A stretch of 22,002 nt of DNA from Gemmiger_A avium (lineage in GTDB: Bacteria; Bacillota; Clostridia; Oscillospirales; Ruminococcaceae), in NCBI GenBank assembly GCA_019114585.1, contig DXFE01000077.1:1-22002 (forward strand), written 5' to 3'. Below, in pieces: positions 1 to 7,127 of the stretch. The notes beneath the pieces were generated by a model. That model was not told where the DNA came from and did not search any database. It was given only the letters and a program-made list of their open reading frames with translations. The position numbers and the translations under genes are program-made. Every line of letters starts with the position of its first letter. Position 1 is the first letter of the stretch.

Positions 1-78
1 ACCGTTACCGAAAACAGAGGGAAATATTCAGGGAATAAAGCTGTTTGTGAAGTGACCATTTACTTTGAAAAACAATAA
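1..78 (+). CDS. C-terminal fragment of an unidentified protein (cut by window edge)
   Basis: Reading from base 1 gives 25 in-frame codons ending at TAA 76-78, with the C-terminus EVTIYFEKQ. The start lies left of the window. I do not recognise the family. The stop is only 27 bases before the recombinase start and the direction is the same, so the two genes may be co-transcribed on the same mobile element. Codon choice is AT-richer than in the arg genes, like the recombinase. The open frame is short, so it could be chance, but its end just before a good ribosome binding site favours a real gene. Confidence 0.5.
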   Translation, partial: TVTENRGKYSGNKAVCEVTIYFEKQ

Positions 79-105
79 GCGTTTTGAACAGTAGGTGATG
101 GCCTT

Positions 106-1332
106 ATGATCTGTTCCCGATGCAAAAAAGAGATCCCGGACGAATCCCGGTTCTGCCTTTACTGCGGAAAGCGCCTGGAAAGCATGCCCACACCGCAACG
201 CAGGCGGCGCAGGAGAGAGAAAGGCAGCGGGACAATAAAGAAGCTGTCCGGCAATCGCTCAAAGCCATACGCGGCTGTTTCCGGGGCCGGTATGCTGATT
301 GGCACATACGCAACATCCCATGAAGCGGTGGAAGCCCTGGACACGTTCAACGCCCGGCAGCTGCCGGCGGATAAAAGCAAGTACACCCTGGAACAGGTAT
401 GGGAATCTTTCCAGCAATCCCCCGCTTGGGACAAGCTATCCCAAAAGGGAAAAGATGGTCTTATGTTTGCATGGCCTCGCCTTGCACCGCTACACGGGCG
501 GAAAGCTATCTCTATTGGCGTTTTCGAGTACCAGGAGATATTGGACACGGCTATGCTCGTACCGCGCTATAAAAAGCACACAGAAGCCGAACTGGCGAAA
601 ATGAAACCGTACTTGCGCAAGCGGTATGCCGATCTTGTGGCTCAACCGCCGCAGCCGCTTGGATACGATGGGAAAAATCGAATCAAGCAGCTGGTTTCGC
701 ACCTGTACAATGAAATGATCCGGTTGCAGATAACGCGGGAGAACCTGTCGGATGTTCTTGTTCTTCCGGCGCAGAGCACCCGGTCAAAGCGGAATTTCAC
801 GGATGCCGAAAAAGCAATCCTGCGGCAGCACGACGATGATCCCGCAGTGAAAATTATCTTGATCTACATCGAAACCGGACTGCGGCTGAACGAGCTGCTG
901 AAGATGCCCCGGGATGCAGTTGATCTTGATGCCCGCATTATGACCGGCGGAAGCAAAACAGAATCAGGTCGGAACCGGATTGTACCGATACTGGAAAGCA
1001 CTTTCCCGTATGTCAAATACTTCTACGACCAAGGCGGGAAATATTTGATAGAGAAAAACGGAAAGCCCATAGGTGATAATACATTCCGGCAGACAATGTT
1101 TTACGCCACTATGAAATCGCTTGGTATCCAATATCAGGACAGCAACGGCAAAAACACCCTTACCCCGCACCGTGCGCGGCACACCTTTGTAGCCGACAGC
1201 ATCCAAGGCGGCATGTCACCGGAAGCCCTTACCAAGATTGCCGGGTACAGTAAGTATGATGTAGCGGTAGACAAGTATGCGGACGATTTGAGCGCGGAAT
1301 ACCTACGCGCCGAAATGAAAAAAAAGAAATAA
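106..1332 (+). CDS. Tyrosine recombinase/integrase with N-terminal zinc ribbon
   Basis: A 408-residue site-specific recombinase of the phage-integrase family, expected to cut and rejoin DNA at attachment sites. Residues 3-20 form a zinc ribbon with CxxC pairs C3/C6 and C17/C20, followed by an Arg-rich linker (about 32-38). An AP2-like, arm-site-binding segment follows at about 40-75 (GTIKKLSGN...YAAVSG). The catalytic domain starts near 228: R260 in TGLRLNEL, hairpin lysine K284 in GGSKTE, H355 and R358 in HRARH, and nucleophile Y391 in VDKYAD. The usual His/Trp ten residues before the nucleophile is Y381 here (AGYSKYD), a tolerated variation. The ATG at 106 is preceded by AGGTGA. GC is visibly lower than in the arg operon. 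Its 3' end faces the 3' end of tRNA-Thr, a classic integration target, so it is probably the terminal integrase of an element extending left. Family assignment is firm; the element type is not known. Confidence 0.93.
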   Translation: MICSRCKKEIPDESRFCLYCGKRLESMPTPQRRRRRREKGSGTIKKLSGNRSKPYAAVSGAGMLIGTYATSHEAVEALDTFNARQLPADKSKYTLEQVWESFQQSPAWDKLSQKGKDGLMFAWPRLAPLHGRKAISIGVFEYQEILDTAMLVPRYKKHTEAELAKMKPYLRKRYADLVAQPPQPLGYDGKNRIKQLVSHLYNEMIRLQITRENLSDVLVLPAQSTRSKRNFTDAEKAILRQHDDDPAVKIILIYIETGLRLNELLKMPRDAVDLDARIMTGGSKTESGRNRIVPILESTFPYVKYFYDQGGKYLIEKNGKPIGDNTFRQTMFYATMKSLGIQYQDSNGKNTLTPHRARHTFVADSIQGGMSPEALTKIAGYSKYDVAVDKYADDLSAEYLRAEMKKKK

Positions 1333-1348
1333 ATTTATTATCCCACAC

Positions 1349-1376
1349 AGCGGTCTGCTCAATTGAGCGGGCCGCT
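1349..1376 (+). terminator. Putative terminator after the recombinase gene
   Basis: The arms AGCGGTCTGCTC and GAGCGGGCCGCT form a 12-bp stem with two G-U pairs around an AATT loop. It starts 16 bases after the recombinase stop. The downstream T tract is broken (TGTTACTTTATG), so termination may be weak. Confidence 0.5.
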
Positions 1377-1377
1377 T

Positions 1378-1398
1378 GTTACTTTATGTGTTACTTTA
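1378..1398 (+). repeat. Two direct copies of GTTACTTTA, 12 bp apart
   Basis: GTTACTTTA occurs at 1378-1386 and 1390-1398, between the recombinase gene and tRNA-Thr. Short direct repeats beside an attachment site are often integrase arm-binding sites. That role is inference, and two 9-mers in AT-rich DNA could be chance. Confidence 0.35.
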
Positions 1399-1451
1399 TA
1401 GTGTTCTAAAGCATCCTATGCCATGAAAAATGATAACAAGAACAAATAGCA

Positions 1452-1493
1452 AAAGCCCCGAAAACCACGTATTTCAGCGGTTTTCGGGGCTTT
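1452..1493 (-). terminator. Intrinsic terminator of the tRNA transcript
   Basis: A perfect 15-bp inverted repeat (1452-1466 and 1479-1493, core AGCCCCGAAAACC) with a 12-nt loop. Read on the minus strand it lies directly downstream of tRNA-Thr and ends in TTTT, so it should end the tRNA-Asp/tRNA-Thr transcript. Read on the plus strand it ends in TTT and may also stop recombinase readthrough. Confidence 0.8.
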
Positions 1494-1496
1494 GCT

Positions 1497-1572
1497 TGGA
1501 GCTGTTAATGCGATTCGAACGCACGACCTCATCCTTACCAAGGATGTGCTCTGCCGACTGAGCTATAACAGC
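1497..1572 (-). tRNA. tRNA-Thr (anticodon GGT)
   Basis: On the minus strand the acceptor arms GCTGTTA and TAACAGC pair perfectly. The D arm GCTC/GAGC, anticodon stem CATCC/GGATG with loop TTGGTAA, and T arm with TTCGAAT are all present. The anticodon is GGT, reading ACC/ACT (Thr). The discriminator is T at 1500 and CCA is encoded at 1499-1497. It lies three bases from tRNA-Asp and shares its transcript. Its 3' half is a plausible attachment core for the neighbouring integrase. Confidence 0.96.
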
Positions 1573-1575
1573 ATG

Positions 1576-1652
1576 TGGCGACCCGGATGAGGCTCGAACT
1601 CACGACCTCTAGCGTGACAGGCTAGCGTTCTAACCAACTGAACTACCGGGCC
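1576..1652 (-). tRNA. tRNA-Asp (anticodon GTC)
   Basis: On the minus strand the acceptor arms GGCCCGG and CCGGGTC pair (one G-U). The anticodon stem CTAGC/GCTAG encloses CTGTCAC with anticodon GTC (Asp). The T loop is TTCGAGC, the discriminator is G, and CCA is encoded (1578-1576). It is the first gene of a two-tRNA transcript. Confidence 0.96.
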
Positions 1653-1694
1653 AGATTTTGTTGTTTTGTCGTCGTCGCACCGGCGACGTTGTTT

Positions 1695-1723
1695 ATTATA
1701 CGGGATGCCATAGCAAAAGTCAA
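1695..1723 (-). promoter_or_regulatory. Sigma-A-type promoter of the tRNA-Asp/tRNA-Thr unit
   Basis: On the minus strand, TTGACT (1723-1718) and TATAAT (1700-1695) are separated by exactly 17 bp. The -10 is perfect and lies about 43 bases before the 5' end of tRNA-Asp. Confidence 0.88.
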
Positions 1724-1871
1724 CACCTTTTTTCAAAAAACTTTTCAATATTTTTTGAGACGGCTTTTCTCGGCACACTTTTTCGTGTATTTATGCAGCC
1801 GCTTTGTCTGGCAAGATCATCAAACTTACGGCTTAAAATCTATATCCGTCTTATTCATTCTGTAAAATCAA

Positions 1872-1907
1872 TGCATTTTATTGCAAAATCTATTGCATAT
1901 TATTTCA
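1872..1907. promoter_or_regulatory. Two ARG-box-like operators upstream of argC
   Basis: TGCATTTTATTGCA (1872-1885) and TGCATATTATTTCA (1894-1907) match the ArgR/AhrC core TGAATWWWWATTCA at 11 and 12 of 14 positions. Their starts are 22 bp apart, about two helical turns, as for paired ARG boxes. The second overlaps the probable -35 of argC, which suits arginine-dependent repression. Sites are seen; ArgR binding is inferred and no argR gene is in the window. Confidence 0.6.
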
Positions 1908-1921
1908 TCATGATATACAAT
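1893..1921 (+). promoter_or_regulatory. Probable argC operon promoter
   Basis: TTGCAT (1893-1898) and TACAAT (1916-1921) with 17-bp spacing. The -10 matches consensus at 5 of 6; the -35 is weak and lies within the second ARG-box-like site. The predicted start, near 1928, leaves a leader of about 50 nt. Confidence 0.55.
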
Positions 1922-1931
1922 AAATCCAACC

Positions 1932-1955
1932 GGTAAGCCCGCAAAAAGGCTTACC
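1932..1955 (+). other. Hairpin at the very 5' end of the argC leader
   Basis: GGTAAGCC (1932-1939) and GGCTTACC (1948-1955) form a perfect 8-bp stem around CGCAAAAA. If transcription starts near 1928, this hairpin begins within a few bases of the mRNA 5' end, where it could protect the long transcript from decay. No T tract follows, so it is not an obvious terminator. Confidence 0.5.
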
Positions 1956-1977
1956 CGCACTGTGAGGGGTTGTAATT

Positions 1978-2907
1978 ATGCATACGATATTCATTGATGG
2001 CAGCGCCGGAACCACCGGTTTGCAGATCCGCCAGCGGCTGGAACAATGGACGGACATTCAGCTGCTGACCCTGCCGGAGGAGCAGCGCAAAGACCCGCAG
2101 GCCCGTCAAAAGGCGTTGACCGAATGCGACATTGCGTTTCTCTGTCTGCCTGACGCGGCCGCCCGGGAGGCGGTGGCACTGGCAGAGGGCAGCCAGGCGG
2201 TGATCCTGGACGCCTCCACCGCCCACCGGACCGCGCCGGGCTGGGCATACGGATTTCCGGAACTGGGGCCCGCCTTTGCCGACAAGATCAAAACCGGCAA
2301 GCGTATTGCGGTGCCAGGCTGCCACGCCAGCGGATTCATCGCCCTGGTGCAGCCGCTGGTACAGGCCGGGCTATTGGATACGGACGCGCTGCTCACCTGC
2401 CACTCGGTAACCGGATACAGCGGCGGCGGCAAATCCATGATCGCCCAGTATGAAGCCGATGGGCGAAGCGGGCTGCTGGATGCGCCCCGCCAGTACGGCC
2501 TGGGCCAGACCCACAAGCACCTGCCCGAGATGCAGGCGGTGACCGGGCTGGCAAACGCCCCGGTGTTCTGCCCTATCGTGGCGGATTTCTACAGCGGCAT
2601 GGCGGTAACGGTGCCGCTGTTCCGAAGCCAGCTGAAAGGCACACCGGAGGATGTGCGGCAGCTGTATGCGTCGCTCTATACCGGGCCGGTGGTTCACTGG
2701 CAAGCCGAAACCGGGGAGGACGGTTTCTTCTCCGCCGCGGCGCTGAGCGGGCTGGACCGCATGGAAATCTCGGTGGGCGGCAACGAGGACCGCATCCTGC
2801 TGATGGCCCGGTACGACAACCTGGGCAAAGGGGCCAGCGGCGCCGCGGTGGAATGTATGAATCTGGTGCTGGGCCTGCCGCCCGAAACCGGGCTGCATCT
2901 CGCCTGA
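1978..2907 (+). CDS. argC: N-acetyl-gamma-glutamyl-phosphate reductase (short type)
   Basis: Cytosolic NADPH-dependent reductase converting N-acetylglutamyl phosphate to N-acetylglutamate semialdehyde, the third step of arginine synthesis. The 309 residues match the short (type 2) ArgC class rather than the roughly 340-residue type. The dinucleotide-binding loop GSAGTTG is at 8-14, the catalytic cysteine C115 is in VPGCHASGF, and the conserved histidine motif THKHLPE is at 178-184. The ATG at 1978 is preceded by GAGGGG. It is the first gene of the arg operon, followed after 44 bases by argJ. The upstream ARG-box-like sites suggest arginine repression of the whole unit. Confidence 0.96.
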   Translation: MHTIFIDGSAGTTGLQIRQRLEQWTDIQLLTLPEEQRKDPQARQKALTECDIAFLCLPDAAAREAVALAEGSQAVILDASTAHRTAPGWAYGFPELGPAFADKIKTGKRIAVPGCHASGFIALVQPLVQAGLLDTDALLTCHSVTGYSGGGKSMIAQYEADGRSGLLDAPRQYGLGQTHKHLPEMQAVTGLANAPVFCPIVADFYSGMAVTVPLFRSQLKGTPEDVRQLYASLYTGPVVHWQAETGEDGFFSAAALSGLDRMEISVGGNEDRILLMARYDNLGKGASGAAVECMNLVLGLPPETGLHLA

Positions 2908-2951
2908 CCATCGCTCTATATATAAATAAGAAAGCAAACGAGGGAGAAACG

Positions 2952-4166
2952 ATGAAACAGATTACAGGCGGCGTGTGTGCCGCACAGGGATTCAAGGCCG
3001 CGGGCGTGCACTGCGGCATCCGGAAGAACCAGACCAAGCGGGATCTGGCACTGATCGTCAGCGACTGCCCCGCCAGCGCGGCGGCGGTTTACACCACCAA
3101 CCTGGTCAAGGGCGCACCGCTTCTGGTGACCAAAGAACATCTGGCCGACGGCAAGGCCCAGGCCATTCTGTGCAACAGCGGCAACGCCAACACCTGCAAC
3201 GCGGACGGCCCGCAGATTGCCAAAGAGATGTGCCAGCTGGCCGCCGACCAGCTGGGCATCGCCCCCGAGGACGTGGCGGTAGCCTCCACCGGCGTGATCG
3301 GCCAGCCGCTGAACCTGGCCCCCATTGCGGCCGGCATGGCACCCCTGGCCGCCGATCTGGGCTATGACAACAGCCTGCACGCCGCCATGGCCATCATGAC
3401 CACCGACACCATCGCCAAGGAAGCCGCCGTGGAGTTTACTCTGAGTGGCAAGACCTGCCATCTGGGCGGCATCGCCAAGGGCAGCGGCATGATTCATCCC
3501 AATATGGCCACCATGCTGGTGTTCCTGACCACCGACGCGGCCATCAGCAGCGAACTGCTGCACAAGGCCCTGTCCACCGATGTGCAGAGCACCTTCAACA
3601 TGGTCAGCGTGGACGGGGACACCTCCACCAACGATATGGTGGTCATCCTGGCCAACGGACTGGCCGGCAACGCCCCCGTAACTGAGGAAAATGAGGAGTT
3701 CGCCGTATTCATGAAAGCGCTGAACACCGTGACCATGCAGCTGTGCCGGATGCTGGCCGGCGACGGTGAAGGCGCCACCCGCCTGCTGGAGTGCCGGGTC
3801 CAGGGCGCGGCCGATCTGGCCACCGCCCGCACCGTGGCCAAGGCGGTGATCTGCTCCTCTCTGGTCAAGGCGGCCATGTTCGGGGCGGACGCCAACTGGG
3901 GCCGGGTGCTCTGCGCCATCGGCTACAGCGGCGCGGCCGTGGATGTGCAGAAAGTAGACGTGGCCTTTGCCAGCGCGGCGGGCCGGATCGAGGTCTGCAA
4001 GGACGGGGCGGGCATCCCCTTCTCCGAGGAGTACGCCAAGGAAATTCTGCTCAAGGACGAAATTGAGATTCAGGTCAACCTGCATATGGGCGAAGCGGAA
4101 AGCACTGCCTGGGGCTGCGATCTGACCTACGACTACGTAAAGATCAACGGCGACTACCGCACCTGA
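2952..4166 (+). CDS. argJ: Glutamate N-acetyltransferase / ornithine acetyltransferase
   Basis: ArgJ transfers acetyl from N-acetylornithine to glutamate, recycling the acetyl group; bifunctional members can also make N-acetylglutamate from acetyl-CoA. The 404-residue product carries the autocleavage motif GMIHPNMATML with nucleophile T187, which splits the precursor into alpha and beta chains. The oxyanion-hole motif STGVIGQPL is at 112-120. I chose the ATG at 2952 because GAGGGAG lies just upstream; the open frame extends 33 codons further but that would overlap argC. No argE or argA is in the window, which suits a cyclic pathway. Whether it is bifunctional cannot be read from sequence alone. 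Confidence 0.96.
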   Translation: MKQITGGVCAAQGFKAAGVHCGIRKNQTKRDLALIVSDCPASAAAVYTTNLVKGAPLLVTKEHLADGKAQAILCNSGNANTCNADGPQIAKEMCQLAADQLGIAPEDVAVASTGVIGQPLNLAPIAAGMAPLAADLGYDNSLHAAMAIMTTDTIAKEAAVEFTLSGKTCHLGGIAKGSGMIHPNMATMLVFLTTDAAISSELLHKALSTDVQSTFNMVSVDGDTSTNDMVVILANGLAGNAPVTEENEEFAVFMKALNTVTMQLCRMLAGDGEGATRLLECRVQGAADLATARTVAKAVICSSLVKAAMFGADANWGRVLCAIGYSGAAVDVQKVDVAFASAAGRIEVCKDGAGIPFSEEYAKEILLKDEIEIQVNLHMGEAESTAWGCDLTYDYVKINGDYRT

Positions 4167-4180
4167 GGAGGCTGTACAGA

Positions 4181-5056
4181 ATGGAACTGAGCAACGCACA
4201 GCGGGCACAGGTGCTGATCCACGCCCTGCCCTACATACAGAAATACACCGGCAAGATCCTGGTGGTGAAATACGGCGGCAACGCCATGATCAACGAAGAA
4301 CTGAAACAGGCCGTCATGGGCGACCTGGTACTGCTGAGCCTGATCGGGGTAAAAGTGGTATTGGTGCACGGCGGCGGTCCGGAGATCAGCGACCTGATGC
4401 GCCGGGTGGGCAAGGAAAGCAAGTTTATCGACGGGCTGCGGGTGACCGATAAGGAGACCGCTGAACTGGTGCAGATGGTACTGGCGGGCAAGATCAACAA
4501 GAGCCTGGTGAGCCTGTTGCAAAGCAAGGGCGGCAAGGCCATCGGCCTGAGCGGCATGGACGGCTACCTGATCCAGGCCAAGCCCCTGCGGGAGGAATTG
4601 GGCTACGTGGGCGAGATCACCCAGATCAACGTGGATCCGGTGCTGGATGTACTGGAAAAAGGCTACATCCCGGTGATTTCCACCGTAGGCTGCGACGCGG
4701 AGGACAATGTGTACAATATCAACGCGGACACCGCCGCCGCCCGCATCGCCGCCGCCCTTAAAGCCGAGAGCCTGATCTCCATGACCGACACCAGCGGCAT
4801 TCTGCGGGACAAGGACGATCCCGCCACCCTGATCAGCCAGATCACGGTGAGCGAAGCGCCCCAGCTGATGCGGGAGGGTATCATCTCCGGCGGCATGATC
4901 CCCAAGGTGGACTGTTGCATTGAGGCCATCCGCCGGGGCGTGAACCGGGTATTCATCATCGACGGGCGCATTCCCCACGCCATCCTGATCGAGACCCTCA
5001 CCGACGAGGGCATCGGCACCATGTTTATCCAGGGAGGCAGTTATGGACAACATTAA
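4181..5056 (+). CDS. argB: N-acetylglutamate kinase, probably arginine-sensitive
   Basis: Phosphorylates N-acetylglutamate with ATP, the committed step of the pathway. The 291-residue amino-acid-kinase fold shows KYGGNAM (30-36), HGGGPEI (63-69), R87 in GLRVTD, NINAD (179-183) and K242 in GGMIPK. An extra N-terminal helix (AQRAQVLIHALPYIQ, 6-20) and the C-terminal HAILIETLTDEGIGTM segment (266-281) resemble the arginine-inhibited hexameric kinases, so feedback inhibition by arginine is likely (inference from family). GAGGAGG overlaps the argJ stop and serves the ATG at 4181. The gene overlaps argD by 14 bases. Confidence 0.96.
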   Translation: MELSNAQRAQVLIHALPYIQKYTGKILVVKYGGNAMINEELKQAVMGDLVLLSLIGVKVVLVHGGGPEISDLMRRVGKESKFIDGLRVTDKETAELVQMVLAGKINKSLVSLLQSKGGKAIGLSGMDGYLIQAKPLREELGYVGEITQINVDPVLDVLEKGYIPVISTVGCDAEDNVYNINADTAAARIAAALKAESLISMTDTSGILRDKDDPATLISQITVSEAPQLMREGIISGGMIPKVDCCIEAIRRGVNRVFIIDGRIPHAILIETLTDEGIGTMFIQGGSYGQH

Positions 5057-6209
5057 ACAGCTGGACCAGACCTATATAGCCCCCACCTATGCCCGGTTCC
5101 CGGTGGTATTGACTGGCGGGCACGGGTCGGTGCTGACCGATGAGGACGGCAAGGAATACATCGACCTGGGCAGCGGCATCGGGGTAAATGCTTTCGGCGC
5201 CTGCGACGAGGTGTGGCAGAAAGCAGTCTGCGAACAGGCCGCCAGACTGCAGCACACCTCGAACCTTTACTACACAGAGCCCTGCGCCAAACTGGCCGCC
5301 ATGCTCTGTGAGCGCACCGGGATGCAGCAGGTGTTCTTCTGCAACTCCGGCGCGGAGGCCAACGAATGCGCCATCAAGGTGGCCCGCAAATACGGGGCCG
5401 AGCATCTGGGGCCGGAGCACACCACCATCCTGACCCTGAAAGGCAGCTTCCACGGCCGCACCCTGGCCACCCTGGCCGCCACCGGGCAGGAGGTATTCCA
5501 CAAGGATTTCCTGCCCCTGACCCCGGGCTTTGTCTATGCCGAGCCGGGCAACCTGGCCGATGTGAAAAAGCAGCTGGACGCGAATCCCTGCTGCGCCATC
5601 CTGTTTGAAGCCATCCAGGGCGAAGGCGGGGTCATCCCGCTGGAGCCCGCCTTTATCCAGGGGCTGGCCAAGCTGGCGCAGGAACGGGGCCTGCTGCTCA
5701 TGGCGGACGAGGTGCAGACCGGCAACGGCCGCACCAGCAAGCTGTTCGGCTATATGCACAGCGGTGTGCAGCCCGACGTGGTGACCACCGCCAAAGGTTT
5801 GGGCGGCGGACTGCCGCTGGGCGCGGCCATCCTGGGCGGCAAGGCCGCCGGTGTTCTGGTGCCGGGCAGCCACGGCAGCACCTTTGGCGGCAACCCGGTG
5901 TGCTGCGCCGGGGCGCTGACCATCCTGGAACGGCTGGACGAAGCCTTCCTGTCCCAGGTGGCCGCCAAGGGCGACTGGGTACGCAGCCAGCTGGAAGGCG
6001 CACCGGGCATCAAGAGCGTGACCGGAACCGGCCTGATGCTGGGCATTGAAACCGAAAAGGACGCGGGCGAGGTGCTGGCCGCCTGTCAGGCGCGGGGCGT
6101 GCTGCCCCTGCGGGCCAAGAACAAGGTGCGGCTGCTTCCGCCGCTGAACATTCCCCAGGACCTGCTGGCGCAGGGGGTACAAATTCTCAAAGAGGTGTGT
6201 GCAGAATGA
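5043..6209 (+). CDS. argD: Acetylornithine aminotransferase
   Basis: PLP enzyme converting N-acetylglutamate semialdehyde to N-acetylornithine, with glutamate as amino donor. The 388 residues fit class III aminotransferases: NSGAEANE (101-108) for PLP phosphate, SFHGRT (135-140), DEVQTG (222-227), and the Schiff-base lysine K251 in TTAKGLGGGLPLG. Family members can also act on succinyl-diaminopimelate, which matters given the DapF domain in the same operon. The start lies inside argB with AGGGAGG at 5031-5037. The stop shares an ATGA with argF, suggesting translational coupling. Confidence 0.95.
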   Translation: MDNIKQLDQTYIAPTYARFPVVLTGGHGSVLTDEDGKEYIDLGSGIGVNAFGACDEVWQKAVCEQAARLQHTSNLYYTEPCAKLAAMLCERTGMQQVFFCNSGAEANECAIKVARKYGAEHLGPEHTTILTLKGSFHGRTLATLAATGQEVFHKDFLPLTPGFVYAEPGNLADVKKQLDANPCCAILFEAIQGEGGVIPLEPAFIQGLAKLAQERGLLLMADEVQTGNGRTSKLFGYMHSGVQPDVVTTAKGLGGGLPLGAAILGGKAAGVLVPGSHGSTFGGNPVCCAGALTILERLDEAFLSQVAAKGDWVRSQLEGAPGIKSVTGTGLMLGIETEKDAGEVLAACQARGVLPLRAKNKVRLLPPLNIPQDLLAQGVQILKEVCAE

Positions 6210-7117
6210 AACATTTGCTGAAACTGGCGGATCTGTCCGCCGCGGAGATCAACGAAATCCTGAACATTGCGGATCAGCTGAAATACGAAAAGAAAAACGG
6301 CGTGGAGCATCACCTGCTCAAGGGCAAAACCCTGGGCATGATCTTCTCCAAGTCCTCCACCCGCACCCGGGTGTCCTTTGAAGTGGGCATGTACGATCTG
6401 GGTGGTTCGGCCCTGTTTCTGAGCAGCCGGGATCTGCAGATCGGCCGGGGCGAACCGGTGGAGGACACCGCCCGGGTGCTGAGCCGCTACCTGGACGGCA
6501 TCATGATCCGCACCTTTGCCCAGCAGGAGGTGGAGGATCTGGCCAAGTACGGCTCCATTCCCATCATCAACGGTCTGACCGATTACTGCCATCCCTGCCA
6601 GGTGCTGGCTGATCTGATGACCATCCGGGAACGCAAGGGCGCCCTGGCGGGCAAGAAGCTCTGCTTTGTGGGCGACGGCAACAACATGGCCAACAGCCTG
6701 ATTGCCGGCGGCATCACCATGGGCATGCAGGTGGCGATTGCCTGCCCGGCCGGGCACGAGCCGGACGCGGTCCTGATGCAGTGGGCGGCGGAAAACGGCA
6801 GCTTCCTGTGCACCGAGGATGTGCAGGAGGCCATGAAGGACGCGGACGTGGTGTACACCGACGTGTGGGCCTCCATGGGTCAGGAGGCCGAAGCGGAGGA
6901 GCGCCGCAAGGTGTTCGCCGCCTACCAGGTGAACGCCGCCAACATGGCGGTGGCCAAGCCCGACGCGATGGTGCTGCACTGCCTGCCCGCCCACCGGGAG
7001 GAGGAGATCACCGCCGAGGTGTTTGAGCAGCACGCGGACGAGATCTTTGAACAGGCCGAGAACCGCCTGCACGCCCAGAAAGCGGTGCTGGTGAAGTGCA
7101 TGGGAAACGAACAGTGA
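6206..7117 (+). CDS. argF: Ornithine carbamoyltransferase, anabolic
   Basis: Makes citrulline from ornithine and carbamoyl phosphate. The 303-residue protein has the carbamoyl-phosphate motif STRTR (51-55), HPCQ (129-132), the ornithine-binding DVWASMG (219-225) and HCLPAHR (258-264). I chose the ATG at 6206, in a 4-base ATGA overlap with argD and with AGAGGTG upstream, over the in-frame GTG nine bases earlier, which overlaps that ribosome binding site. The next genes, carA and carB, supply its substrate. Confidence 0.96.
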   Translation: MKHLLKLADLSAAEINEILNIADQLKYEKKNGVEHHLLKGKTLGMIFSKSSTRTRVSFEVGMYDLGGSALFLSSRDLQIGRGEPVEDTARVLSRYLDGIMIRTFAQQEVEDLAKYGSIPIINGLTDYCHPCQVLADLMTIRERKGALAGKKLCFVGDGNNMANSLIAGGITMGMQVAIACPAGHEPDAVLMQWAAENGSFLCTEDVQEAMKDADVVYTDVWASMGQEAEAEERRKVFAAYQVNAANMAVAKPDAMVLHCLPAHREEEITAEVFEQHADEIFEQAENRLHAQKAVLVKCMGNEQ

Positions 7118-7127
7118 GGTGACAGCA

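Larger units (their letters stand above)
1653..1977. other. Divergent intergenic region between the tRNA pair and argC
   Basis: This 325-base stretch has no convincing gene. It holds the tRNA promoter (1695-1723), an AT-rich segment (about 1724-1870) in which I see no defined element, two ARG-box-like sites (1872-1907), the probable argC promoter and a leader hairpin (1932-1955). A 92-codon open frame crosses it but overlaps these sites, has an AT-rich, low-complexity product and shows no convincing ribosome binding site. Confidence 0.7.

Noticed and set aside
1563..1936. Open frames over the tRNA genes and the argC upstream region (71 and 92 codons)
   Set aside because: They overlap clear tRNA genes, a consensus promoter and regulatory sites, with no convincing ribosome binding site.
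2853..2951. N-terminal extension of argJ by 33 codons
   Set aside because: It overlaps argC and translates to non-conserved sequence; the ATG at 2952 has a good ribosome binding site.
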